Part shown: in pieces, positions 26,001 to 33,255 of the stretch
Layout: each line of letters begins with the position of its first letter
Numbering within the stretch: position 1 is the stretch's first letter
Assembly: GCA_964569055.1 (NCBI GenBank)
Contig: CAZMSZ010000004.1
Coordinates: 1-52,970, forward strand
Source of the DNA: JAWLGW01 sp964569055
Lineage (GTDB): Bacteria > Planctomycetota > J058
Length of the DNA: 52,970 nt
Direction of reading: 5' to 3'
The notes under the pieces: model-generated
The model's database searches: none
What the model was told of the DNA's origin: nothing
What the model saw: only the letters and a program-made list of their open reading frames with translations
Made by a program: the position numbers and the translations under genes

Positions 26001-27031
26001 CGGAAGCCCCAGTCGCCCGTCTGGTCGGCGACCTTCAGCAGGACCTCGTTCCAGCCGGGCGCGAGCACCACGCCCACCGCGTCCTGCTCGGCGCGGTAGG
26101 GACGGCGCACGTCGGCGGTGTGGACCTGCTCGCGGTTGACCCACACCGCGACCGCCTCGTCCGAGCCGAGCCGGAGCGCGACCGGCGTCGGCTCCGCCAC
26201 GTGCAGGTAGGCGACCGCGTAGGCGAGCCCCTGGTCCTGCGGGCGCAGCAGCGCGTCGAGGTCGACCGCCCCGCCGGGCGGCAGGTCGACGGGGAGCGCG
26301 CGCCAGGAGACCGGGCGCGACTTGCCGGGGTAGGACGCCTGCGGGTCGAACGGCTCGACCTCCGGCGGGTAGGCCTCGGCGAAGCCGGTGCCGCGCTCGT
26401 TGTCGAAGGGGCCGATCAGGAACCACGAGCGCACCACCCCGAGCTCGGCGTCGAGGGCCGCCGCGGCCTCACGCTCGCCGAGCTGGCGCAGGACGTGGGC
26501 GAGCTGGGTGCGCGCGAGGTCGCGCGCCAGCGGGCTCAGCCCCGGGGCGTCGATCACCCGCTCGAGGAGCGCGGCCTGCTCGCGGGGCGCGAGCACGTGC
26601 TCGCCCACCAGCGCCAGCCGCACCAGGTAGACCTCGGCGCGGGCGCCGGCCTCGGCCGGCGTGAGCGCCCCCGCCCGGGCCGCGAGCAGCAGGTGCTCGA
26701 GCGCGCCCGCCAGCGCGCGGACGGCCCCGCGCAGGTCCCCCTCCCCCTCGAGCGCCAGCGCGGCCTCCTCGCGCCGGTCCGCCAGGGGGACCGCCACCGG
26801 CGCCCCGGGCGCGCGCACCGCCAGCACCTCGCCCAGGGGCAGCCGGACCCGCCAGCCGTCGCCGGCGGCGCCGGTGAGCTCCTCGGCCTCGACCGCCAGG
26901 TCCCACAGGGACAGCGCGGCGCCGCCGCGCCGCACGACCTGCGTCGGCTCACCGAGGTCTTGCGCCGGCGCGAGCGGCGCGAGCGCGAGCAGCGCGGCCA
27001 GCGCGAGCGGGGCGGAGCGGGAGGGCGTCAT
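23021..27031 (-). CDS. Secreted TPR / DUF3857 / transglutaminase-like protein, intact active site
   Basis: A 1336-aa protein with the same plan as its downstream partner: signal peptide (ALAALLALAPLAPAQ), helical repeats, a beta module (VAVWVNREQVH, GWNEVLLKVAD), TPRs, a DUF3857-like region and a transglutaminase core. The core keeps Cys1016 in RRFGDCKDKATLIG, a GHFNHCISWVEHG segment supplying a likely His, and FLDGTAEYHPY, where the Asp fits the triad. DUF3857-transglutaminase proteins are widespread in Bacteroidota and Planctomycetota; protease-like or crosslinking roles are suggested but not settled. The ATG at 27031 has GAGGTG upstream. It is the first gene of a two-gene operon. Confidence 0.92.
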   Translation of the reverse strand: MTPSRSAPLALAALLALAPLAPAQDLGEPTQVVRRGGAALSLWDLAVEAEELTGAAGDGWRVRLPLGEVLAVRAPGAPVAVPLADRREEAALALEGEGDLRGAVRALAGALEHLLLAARAGALTPAEAGARAEVYLVRLALVGEHVLAPREQAALLERVIDAPGLSPLARDLARTQLAHVLRQLGEREAAAALDAELGVVRSWFLIGPFDNERGTGFAEAYPPEVEPFDPQASYPGKSRPVSWRALPVDLPPGGAVDLDALLRPQDQGLAYAVAYLHVAEPTPVALRLGSDEAVAVWVNREQVHTADVRRPYRAEQDAVGVVLAPGWNEVLLKVADQTGDWGFRLRVSAPEGGPAAGVRFATAAEIAARPAFEQTPPASVEVERGALEVLAAQVKRTPDWRGYYHLGLLQHAREAHDRTQHPDEAALAAAVALAPDRPGLLLLLARARQRDVEFSVNKEENARRRTLEQAIAVAPHHAQARAALAHYYLRELQNVEKARRLLEPALATYPDDLGARLLELDLLRARGLAPLAVAATEALFDAWEARVQREEAACIPAPVLRAALGVARSRGDVRRQVELLDRLVELDRTDAGALHALAGLHEAAGRPELALTLLTRAGEVAPYSTGLRYARAQLLERMGRLEEAGAALDEALALAPDDAALTQARGELAERTGNEALADELFAQALRLDPQRVELKKYVEYRARHQERVASFQAAWVIDPEPLVAAAKSTPLDPRRTHRYLLLQEVARVNPDGTQSQFTQQVFRVENRQGARDLVSFTAPFSTEQRILFQRARVWRRGGGYEDAPVGAGRAPRGEFSGYRGYTVRFPPLEPGDVIEVRWRVDDLQQGFFGDYYGEVAEFQADQAIDRRRFVLIAPKTKQLFFHTPGLDPALHQRREEGEQVVHVFERTGIAPLEREPHMPWDKELVPQVQVSTFGDWDAFARWYWGLVADQHEADDAIRAKVHELCAGATSDEERIRRIYHFVITEVRYNAAWEFGIHGFKPYNATKIFARRFGDCKDKATLIGTMLGVVGIEAHPVLIFGEEARGREDLSLPLMGHFNHCISWVEHGEGGIFLDGTAEYHPYPALPAMDYGAKVVVITPQGGVLREIPYRGSEANSLRERHEVRLAPDGGASFTATIEGTGTYESILRDWMHTAGLRKERLEPRFGASFSGARVTAVETSDVNDLEAPVRVKAEVEVPRMVRQVGGGLELAEVRSWLFDLVYLRGGRLSGYAADVERTHDLVLPVPSGVEEEVIYQLPPELSLESVPEAVKLEGPQWRYERTYQREGSTLRVRRVLRVEAHRIAAEDYPAFRRFVEAVERAEKERVRLGRGKANQ

Positions 27032-27110
27032 ACGGTCACCTCGCGGCGTCGCCGGGGTCAGCCGGCGGGGCCGCGATTTGAGCACGAACGCGCCGAACCG
27101 GGGCGTGGTA

Positions 27111-27131
27111 TGACGCGGTTGCGCGGCGTCA
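27111..27131. promoter_or_regulatory. TGACGC-N9-GCGTCA inverted repeat between divergent operons
   Basis: Two 6-bp half-sites spaced by 9 bp within the 137-bp gap between the transglutaminase-like operon (leftward) and the wall-hydrolase cassette (rightward). The 15-bp centre spacing and position suit an operator for a dimeric regulator acting on both. The identical half-sites recur at 19326-19340. Confidence 0.35.
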
Positions 27132-27168
27132 CGGACTCGGTCAGCTTGGGCCCAGCGAGGATGCGACG

Positions 27169-28944
27169 GTGAGCTGGAACTTCTACGCGCTGCAGCGACT
27201 CTCCGACCTCCACTCGCATCCGGAGCCCGGGCGGACGCTCGGGACGGCGATCTTCCGGCTGGCCGAGGTCCCACCGCCCGGCACCTACACCCTGAACGTC
27301 TACGAGCGCGATCAGCAGCTGAGCGAGAGCGCGCCCGAGCGGCGCCGCGGGCGCCAGCCTCGGGGCAGCGAGGACGACCTGCTCGGCTCGATCGAGGCCA
27401 CCGTCGAGGGCCGCACCGTTCGGTTCGCCGAGGAGGTGACCGGCCGCACCGGGTCCGACGGCGACCTGCAGGTCACCGTCGTGATCATGCTCGCAGGCGA
27501 GACCGAGCCCCCGACGAACGAGCGGCGCTGGACCCTGGGCGTCCCGCCGACCGCCCGGGACGACGACGACCAGTGGCTCGAGATCGGGTTGCGGCCCGAG
27601 GGCCAGGACTGGGGCCATCAGGCGCCCGTCCGCCTGCGCGACGGAGATGGCGAGGACCCCGCCTGGTGGCCCGCAGGCAGCGAGACGGGCCCCGCCTGGG
27701 ACGGGCTGAGCGAACCCGAGGAGGGGCAGGTCTGGCACGGACGAAAGTTCGAGCGACGCCGCAGGCTACGGATCCGAGCGGGGGACAAGGGCGTGGTGTT
27801 CACCGTGGCCAAGCGCCGCGGCGCCGGCCCCGACGAGTGGGGCTTCAGGTACGGCGGGAGGAACGCCTATACCTCCCTCGTGGATGCGTGCGACGCGATC
27901 GCGGCCGAGTTCCGCGCCGAGGGGGATCACTACCGCGCGCTGGGCACGGAGTGCTGCCGGGCGCTCAAGGAGGGGGGGATCTCGTCGATCAACACCTACG
28001 ACAACCAGTTCGTCACGCTGGGCATGGGCTGGGGCGCGATGGCGAACACGGCCGTGTTCGAGCGGCTGCGCGGTCGCACCGCCGAGCTGATGCGCGAGGT
28101 GCTCGCCCCGCTCGCCTGCTTCGACGATCAGGCGCGCTGGAACACCGAGCAGTTCGCCCCCCGGACGTCGCCTCAGTGGGACGACGCGGCGCGCGAGCTG
28201 CGCCTCGCCACGCGGGTCTACGAGCGCTACGTCCAGCTCGCCGAGCACCGGTCCCACTGCTTCGAGCTGGCGCGCGCGAACATCGTCTCCTACGTGGAGA
28301 AGGACTGCGTGCACGCCTCGACCGCCGAGGACTTGGCCTGGGCGAACGCGCTCGCGAGCGCTCCCGATGGCCCGCCGGAGCGACGGGCGATCCTCACCAT
28401 GGTGAGCTACTGCCACCACGGTCGCCCCAACTGGCTGCGGCGGATCGCGCGCGAGCTGTACTACCTGTTCGACGAGGACGAGCTGGCGCGTCAGATCGAG
28501 CTGCTGGGCGTGGAGCCCGAGCTGTTCAGCGCGCCCGAGACGGCGGCGGTGGCCCGCGCGGCGCTCGCGCTCAAGCGCCACGCCGAGATCTCGTGGCGAC
28601 GCCGCCAGAGCTTCAGCTTCAAGCTCGTCGAGGCCTCGCTCGGCCGCAAGATGCAGTGCTTCGAGGAGGTCCTGGGCGAGGACACCGGCGCCCCGACGCC
28701 GTTCGCCACCGAGGTCGCGGCGAGGATCCTCCCGTCGTTCGTCGGGAGGCCTGGCCGGACCTGGGCGACCGAGAACATCTGGCGGATCGACACGAGCAAG
28801 CCCGCGGATGGCCGCGTGTACCTCGAGTGGCGCCGGCGGGGCCCGAGGGGGGGACGCGTCGGTCCGATGCTCTACGTGGACTTCGGTCCGCCGCTCCTGT
28901 CGTCCGACGACCCCTGCAACCCCGGCCCCCCGCCGGCCGAGTGA
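27169..28944 (+). CDS. Putative muramidase-like effector protein
   Basis: A 591-aa protein with no signal peptide or membrane helix. The N-terminal about 130 residues look like a beta domain (GTYTLNVYERD). The middle (about 205-400) contains a helix ending ACDAIAAEF and then GGISSINTYDNQFVTLGMGW at 269-288. A Tyr-Asp-x-Gln followed by a small/hydrophobic turn is reminiscent of lysozyme-like domains found in type VI secretion effectors, where the motif resembles SGYDGQVISFG; this is recognised by eye only. The remaining helices are Arg/Glu-rich. The start is the GTG at 27169 with GAGG about 8 bases upstream. It is the first gene of a three-gene cassette with gaps of 9 and 2 bp. Confidence 0.85.
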   Translation: MSWNFYALQRLSDLHSHPEPGRTLGTAIFRLAEVPPPGTYTLNVYERDQQLSESAPERRRGRQPRGSEDDLLGSIEATVEGRTVRFAEEVTGRTGSDGDLQVTVVIMLAGETEPPTNERRWTLGVPPTARDDDDQWLEIGLRPEGQDWGHQAPVRLRDGDGEDPAWWPAGSETGPAWDGLSEPEEGQVWHGRKFERRRRLRIRAGDKGVVFTVAKRRGAGPDEWGFRYGGRNAYTSLVDACDAIAAEFRAEGDHYRALGTECCRALKEGGISSINTYDNQFVTLGMGWGAMANTAVFERLRGRTAELMREVLAPLACFDDQARWNTEQFAPRTSPQWDDAARELRLATRVYERYVQLAEHRSHCFELARANIVSYVEKDCVHASTAEDLAWANALASAPDGPPERRAILTMVSYCHHGRPNWLRRIARELYYLFDEDELARQIELLGVEPELFSAPETAAVARAALALKRHAEISWRRRQSFSFKLVEASLGRKMQCFEEVLGEDTGAPTPFATEVAARILPSFVGRPGRTWATENIWRIDTSKPADGRVYLEWRRRGPRGGRVGPMLYVDFGPPLLSSDDPCNPGPPPAE

Positions 28945-28953
28945 GGGCGCGCG

Positions 28954-30036
28954 ATGCCCTGGAACCACTGCGACACCGCGGAGATCCCAGACGATGCGCC
29001 CTGCCCCGAGTGCGGCGCCGCGAAGGAGGCCTGGACGCTCGAGTTCCAGGTCACCCGCGAGTTCCGGCTCCGCCGCGCGCCGGCGCTGCGACTCGAGCTC
29101 CTCGACGCGCAGGAGCAGGGCGTCTCCGGCGAGCCCTACCGCGTCGAGCTGCCCGGCGGCGAGGTGGTGGAGGGAGAGCTCGACGAGGAGGGGCGCGCCA
29201 AGCACGAGCTGACGCAGCTCGGTGAGTGCACGATCACCTTCACCGCCCGCGCGCGCGGACGGGTCGTCCCGTACGTGCCGCCCGAGGAGCGCGACGAGGG
29301 CGAGGCTGCCTCGGCCGAGCCCGAGGAGCCCGAGCCCGAGGAGGCCGAGGGCGAGCCGCCGAGCTTCTCCCGCCCGGCCAAGGGGCGCCACGTGTTCCAG
29401 CTCCGCGCCGGGCTGGTGCTCCAGCTGACCCTGTTCGACGAGGAGGGGGAGCGCCCGCTGCCCTTCGCCTCGTACACGCTCGAGGCGGAGGACGGGACCC
29501 GGTTCGAGGGCCAGACGGACGGCCGCGGACGCCTCGACCACGGCGCCGTCGACGCGCCGCGCTTCACGCTCACGGTCACGGCGGAGCGCCCCCCGGCCGA
29601 TCCGGACGACGAGGACGACGAGGACGCCGCCCCCGAGGAGCTCGAGGCGACCCTGGTCGCTCCGGCGGTGCTCCCCGAGGACGCCTTCATGCGCGTGCAG
29701 GTCCCGGGCGTGCCGGCGGCCACCCAGGCGCCGCACGAGCTCGACGACGAGCCCACGTGCGACCGCGCCATCAAGGTGCGCGTGCAGACGGCGAGCGGCG
29801 AGCCGGTCCGCGACGTCGAGTACGTGCTGTACTCGGCCACCGTGGTGCGCCGCGGCCGGACCGACGCCGACGGCTACTTGATCGAGCAGGCGCTCCCCGA
29901 CCAGGGCGACCTGCACGTGAAGCTCGCCGACGGCCGCCTGCTCTACTTCGAGGGAGAGGACGACGACCCCGAGAGCGAGGAGTTCTTCGCCGACCCCGAC
30001 GAGGGCGACGACCATGCGCCCGAGGAGGCGCCCTAG
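28954..30036 (+). CDS. Zinc-ribbon protein with three carboxypeptidase-regulatory-like beta repeats
   Basis: A 360-aa acidic protein without a signal peptide. A short N-terminal Cys region (HC at 5-6, CPEC at 17-20) precedes WTLEFQVTREFRLRR. Three repeats of an Ig-like unit follow (starting about 43, 157 and 264), each running LxLxLxDxxG...Y.xxL..G....G.xDxxGr: for example GEVVEGELDEEGRAKHEL, TRFEGQTDGRGRLDHG and VVRRGRTDADGYLIEQ. Acidic linkers rich in Glu/Asp/Pro separate them. Similar Cys-plus-repeat arrangements occur in VgrG/PAAR-associated proteins of type VI systems, as I recall. Probable role: carrier, adaptor or spike extension for the flanking hydrolases (inference). The ATG at 28954 follows the upstream stop by 9 bp. 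Confidence 0.88.
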   Translation: MPWNHCDTAEIPDDAPCPECGAAKEAWTLEFQVTREFRLRRAPALRLELLDAQEQGVSGEPYRVELPGGEVVEGELDEEGRAKHELTQLGECTITFTARARGRVVPYVPPEERDEGEAASAEPEEPEPEEAEGEPPSFSRPAKGRHVFQLRAGLVLQLTLFDEEGERPLPFASYTLEAEDGTRFEGQTDGRGRLDHGAVDAPRFTLTVTAERPPADPDDEDDEDAAPEELEATLVAPAVLPEDAFMRVQVPGVPAATQAPHELDDEPTCDRAIKVRVQTASGEPVRDVEYVLYSATVVRRGRTDADGYLIEQALPDQGDLHVKLADGRLLYFEGEDDDPESEEFFADPDEGDDHAPEEAP

Positions 30037-30038
30037 CC

Positions 30039-31202
30039 ATGGCGTACCGCTGCGCCGACTGCGCCGAGCTGATCGCGCCCGCGCAGGAGGTCCCGACCAC
30101 CTGCCCCACCTGCGGCGGCGACGTCGAGCGCGTCTCGACCGTGCCGGCCCAGGCCGCGAGCGAGGACGGCGCGGTCGCCCGCGTGAGCGACCCGCCGACC
30201 CGCCTCACCTCCTCGCAGGAGGAGAAGTTCCAGCACTTCCTCGAGCACACCGTCCGCGCCGGCTCGCGCTACGGCGGGTGCGGCGGGTTCGGCTCGGGCA
30301 CGTGGGGCTACGACGCCGAGCACCACACGTGGACCGTCCGCAAGCGAGTCCGGACGGAGGTCGACCTCGGCCCTCAGATCTACTTCGGCTGTGTGGGGCT
30401 CGTCGCCTCGTTCCTGACCTACTGGTACAACTACAACGAGGACGCGGGGCCGGTCTGGTCGCTCGCCGTCGGCCCGGGGATCTCGTACGCGCTCGCGGCC
30501 GAGCTCGGGCCCGGCACCGTCAACGAACGCGAGGGCGTGCTCGGGCTGCGCCCCGCGGTGGCGGATCCGGTCGAGCTCGACTGCCCAGGTCAGTTCACCA
30601 CCTGGCGCTCGTTCGTCAGCGCCACGCAGGTCGGCGGCGAGCAGGTCCCGCTGGTCGGCACCGCGGCCAGCTTCATCAACGACGGCCTGCTGCGCTACGT
30701 CTGCATGCGGGGGGGCAGGGCGCGGTTCGAGTGGGACCCCTCCTACTTCGCGAACTTCAACATCTGCGTGATCTCCAGCCACCACGTGATCCTGTGGGTC
30801 AAGCGCGCGCCCGACGGTGGGCCGCCGCGGGGGGACGGGACCGACCAGATGTGGCGCCTCGGCGCCGACATCAACGGCAAGGTCTTCGGACGAGGCCTGT
30901 CCACGATCGGCGGGCCGACGAGCTGGGAGCTCCGCCCCCTCGCCTTCCGGACCTGCCAGGTGGATCACCGCCACCGCGGGCCGGCCCGCGAGCGAGGCGC
31001 CCGCGGGCTCGCCACCCGGATCCGGGAGGATCTCCCCGGGTTCGAGGAGCTCCCGCGCGCGTATCAGCGCGAGCCGGTCGCGTGGGAGTCCGAGAGGCTC
31101 GGCTGCGCGGCGCCGGTGGCGATCTACAAGCTGCGCGACCTCGAGGGCACGGCGGCGCCGTTCCTCGACCGGCCGAGCCGCCCGATCCAGCTCCTGGAGT
31201 GA
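30039..31202 (+). CDS. NlpC/P60-like papain-fold hydrolase with N-terminal zinc ribbon
   Basis: A 387-aa soluble protein. A zinc ribbon is at C5-x2-C8 and C22-x2-C25. C118 in YFGCVGLVASFLTYW aligns with the YDCSGLV motif holding the nucleophilic Cys of NlpC/P60 peptidoglycan endopeptidases, and H248/H249 in SSHHVILWV matches the GHVGIYV His. I cannot name the third polar residue with confidence. No signal peptide is visible, so a cell-wall target would need export by a specialised route. The ATG at 30039 is 2 bp after the preceding stop. It is the last gene of the cassette and converges on the NPCBM gene. Confidence 0.86.
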   Translation: MAYRCADCAELIAPAQEVPTTCPTCGGDVERVSTVPAQAASEDGAVARVSDPPTRLTSSQEEKFQHFLEHTVRAGSRYGGCGGFGSGTWGYDAEHHTWTVRKRVRTEVDLGPQIYFGCVGLVASFLTYWYNYNEDAGPVWSLAVGPGISYALAAELGPGTVNEREGVLGLRPAVADPVELDCPGQFTTWRSFVSATQVGGEQVPLVGTAASFINDGLLRYVCMRGGRARFEWDPSYFANFNICVISSHHVILWVKRAPDGGPPRGDGTDQMWRLGADINGKVFGRGLSTIGGPTSWELRPLAFRTCQVDHRHRGPARERGARGLATRIREDLPGFEELPRAYQREPVAWESERLGCAAPVAIYKLRDLEGTAAPFLDRPSRPIQLLE

Positions 31203-31217
31203 TCGCGCCGGGGCTGC

Positions 31218-32465
31218 CTACTTCACGAGGTGCGCGTCGGCCCAGTCGGCGCGCCCGAGGACGTGGAGCGCGGTCGGGTCGAAGTCGGCCACCAGCGTCA
31301 GGGTGCGCTTGCCGGCCACGTCGACCACGACCTCGACCGGCTCGTCGCCCTTGCGGACGTGGATCCCGGTCGTGTGCTCCCGGGCCGGCTTGCCGTCGAG
31401 CAGGACCCGGAACACCACGCCCCCGAACCCCGGCTCGCCGAGGTAGCGGACCTGGTCGTCGAGGCCGACCACCGCGCGGAACTGCTGATACTCGCCCCCG
31501 AGCTCGTAGGTCAGCGCGCAGTAGGAGTGCACGCCCAGGCCCTTGGAGAAGTCGCGACCGCCCAGCCGCAGGCGGCCGCCGGTCACGTTGGCGTCGCGCT
31601 TGAAGTGCCACACCTTGGGCTCGTAGGTGTACTCGGGCGGGAAGCGCTGGTCGACCTCGACCGGCTGGAGGTCCGAGAGGTAGACGAAGCGCCCGTTCTG
31701 CACCGAGAGGCTCGCCACGCGCGGCAGCGAGAGCTCGAGCGGCTCGCCCCCGCCGAGCGCGTGGCGCAGCACGAGCTTGCCGTCGCCGAGCCGCTGGAGC
31801 TCGCCGCTCAGGCGGCTGCCGTCGAGGAGCCGGACCACCACCGCGAGGCCCTGAGGCTCGGGCGGCGGGTCGCCCAGCGGCACGATCGAGACCAGCTGCA
31901 CCTTCTCGAAGTCGAACTTGGGCACGCCGATCCCCGAGCCGCCCGGGCCGACCATCTCCCGCCGGGTGTCGAGCGCGACGTGGGTCCCGTCCAGCTCCAG
32001 GATCGTGCCCTTGGCCGTGCCGCCGTTGTCGAGCAGCACCCAGTCGAGCTCGCTGGTCTCGTCGAGCCGCGCCAGCAGCTCGCGCTCGCGCTCGGGCGCC
32101 AGACGGGGGAGCACGGCCCGGACCTGCTCGAGCGGCACGCGCAGCGCGCCCAGCGACTCGGAGCGCAGCGCCACCGCGTCCGCGTCGCCGCCCTCGACCG
32201 CCCCCACCAGCCAGTCGCCCCCGAGCAGCACCAGCTTGCTGGCCCCCGCGGCCGGGCCGAGCGGCGCCTCGGGCTGGAACCGGATCGCCTTGACCGAGTC
32301 GAGCGGGATCGTGCGCCCGGCGGTGCGGACGACGAGCTTGCCGCCCTCGGGCTCGATCGCCCGGATCGTCTCGGTCGTGGCGCCGCCGAGCGCCTCCACC
32401 TCGGCGGCGGCGGCCGGCCCGGCGGCGGCGATCAGGAGCGCGGTCAAAGAAGCGAAGCGGCGCAT
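31218..32465 (-). CDS. Secreted NPCBM-domain protein
   Basis: A 415-aa exported protein. A signal peptide is clear: MRRFASLTALLIAAAGPA then AAAEVEAL. The C-terminal about 130 residues fit the NPCBM (novel putative carbohydrate-binding module): GRLRLGGRDFSKGLGVHSYC, then FRAVVGLDDQV, GGVVFRVLLDG and the final VLGRADWADAHLVK. The middle has repeated beta motifs (ALRSESLGALRVPLEQVRAV and SLPRVASLSVQNGRFVYL). NPCBM modules bind sugars in Planctomycetota sulfatases and glycosidases, but no catalytic domain is evident here. The ATG at 32465 follows AGGAGAGGAG. It is divergent from the second RING-like gene across a repeat element. Confidence 0.9.
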   Translation of the reverse strand: MRRFASLTALLIAAAGPAAAAEVEALGGATTETIRAIEPEGGKLVVRTAGRTIPLDSVKAIRFQPEAPLGPAAGASKLVLLGGDWLVGAVEGGDADAVALRSESLGALRVPLEQVRAVLPRLAPERERELLARLDETSELDWVLLDNGGTAKGTILELDGTHVALDTRREMVGPGGSGIGVPKFDFEKVQLVSIVPLGDPPPEPQGLAVVVRLLDGSRLSGELQRLGDGKLVLRHALGGGEPLELSLPRVASLSVQNGRFVYLSDLQPVEVDQRFPPEYTYEPKVWHFKRDANVTGGRLRLGGRDFSKGLGVHSYCALTYELGGEYQQFRAVVGLDDQVRYLGEPGFGGVVFRVLLDGKPAREHTTGIHVRKGDEPVEVVVDVAGKRTLTLVADFDPTALHVLGRADWADAHLVK

Positions 32466-32883
32466 GGGGCTCCTCTCCTGGAACGAAGGCGCGCGCATCC
32501 TAACCCGCGACCCGGAGACTGGGCGGGCGGGCTCTCGCGCCCTCCGTGCCCGTGAGCCGCCCGTGCCGGTCTCCATTCTGACGATTCCACACATCATCCG
32601 CCAAGCGGGTCGTGCCCGTGCCCGTGCCCGTGCCCGTGCGCCGTGCGCGTGGCCCAATCCCCCTCCGCCCCGGCGGAGGAGCGCTGCAAGCGAGAGCGCG
32701 CTCTGCGTCGCTTCTGCGAGAAGCGGCACGAGCACGGGTCACGGGTCACGGGTCACGAGCACGAGCACGGGCACGGGCACGGGCGCGAGGCTCAATGCGA
32801 CAGCCTCTCGGAGCTGGTCATGCGGAGGGAAGCCACCCTCCCCGTCCCTGGCGCGACCCGGCCCGGCGAGGCACTCTGGGCTC
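32466..32883. other. Divergent intergenic region carrying a hexamer/hairpin repeat element
   Basis: A 418-bp gap between the NPCBM gene (leftward) and a RING-like gene (rightward). Most of it is repeat element A (32578-32786). The remaining ends are featureless GC-rich DNA without a promoter I would defend. Confidence 0.7.
32578..32786 (+). repeat. Dispersed repeat element, copy A (hexamer arms around a conserved core)
   Basis: Layout: a flank (32578-32607) starting CTGACGATTCCAC and ending CGCCAAGCG, a left arm of five CGTGCC-type hexamers (32611-32640), a core (32641-32724), and a right arm (32725-32786) of GGCACG/AGCACG hexamers interrupted by three GGGTCAC heptamers. The arms are reverse complements in sequence type, so the whole could fold as a hairpin. 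The 28 bp at 32672-32699 are identical to the reverse complement of 43967-43994 in copy B, and the flank also matches. No ORF with family support lies inside. Confidence 0.9.
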
Positions 32884-33249
32884 ATGCTCCCGAGCGAGGA
32901 CACCGCGCTCCGCCGCTGGCGGGCCCTGCTGTCGCGGCTCAACGAGATCGAGGCGCGCTCGGTGCGCGACGTGGACGCGGTGCGCGCCTACGTGCAGGCG
33001 CGGGTCGGCCCCCACATCCGGCCGCTGCTGCTGCTCCGCCCCGCGGCCGTGAGCGCCAGCCCGCCGCTGCCCGAGCTCGGCCCTCCCTGCCCCGAGTGCA
33101 CGGGTCCGATGCGGCAGGAGCGCGAGGCGCTGGTGGCCTGCACCGCCTGCCTGGCGGTGACCCACGCCGCTTGCCTCGCGCCGGGCGTCCCCTGCCGCAC
33201 GCCGGCCTGCCTCGCGGAGCGGGCCGGGCGCCGGGCCACGGGCTCCTGA
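32884..33249 (+). CDS. RING-like zinc-finger protein, second copy
   Basis: A 121-aa protein. A helical N-terminal half is followed by a zinc module C69-x2-C72-x13-C86-x2-C89-x4-H94-x2-C97-x6-C104-x4-C109. All ligand spacings are identical to those of the RING-like gene at 10609-11106, while the rest of the protein differs; this one has the module at the C-terminus and no membrane helix. The ATG at 32884 is used; no strong SD precedes it, as the upstream is repeat-derived. Function unknown. Confidence 0.82.
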   Translation: MLPSEDTALRRWRALLSRLNEIEARSVRDVDAVRAYVQARVGPHIRPLLLLRPAAVSASPPLPELGPPCPECTGPMRQEREALVACTACLAVTHAACLAPGVPCRTPACLAERAGRRATGS

Positions 33250-33255
33250 GCGGGC

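Noticed and set aside
32578..32786. Repeat element A as an insertion sequence
   Set aside because: No transposase gene, no defined termini and no target-site duplication that I can see; kept as a repeat element only.
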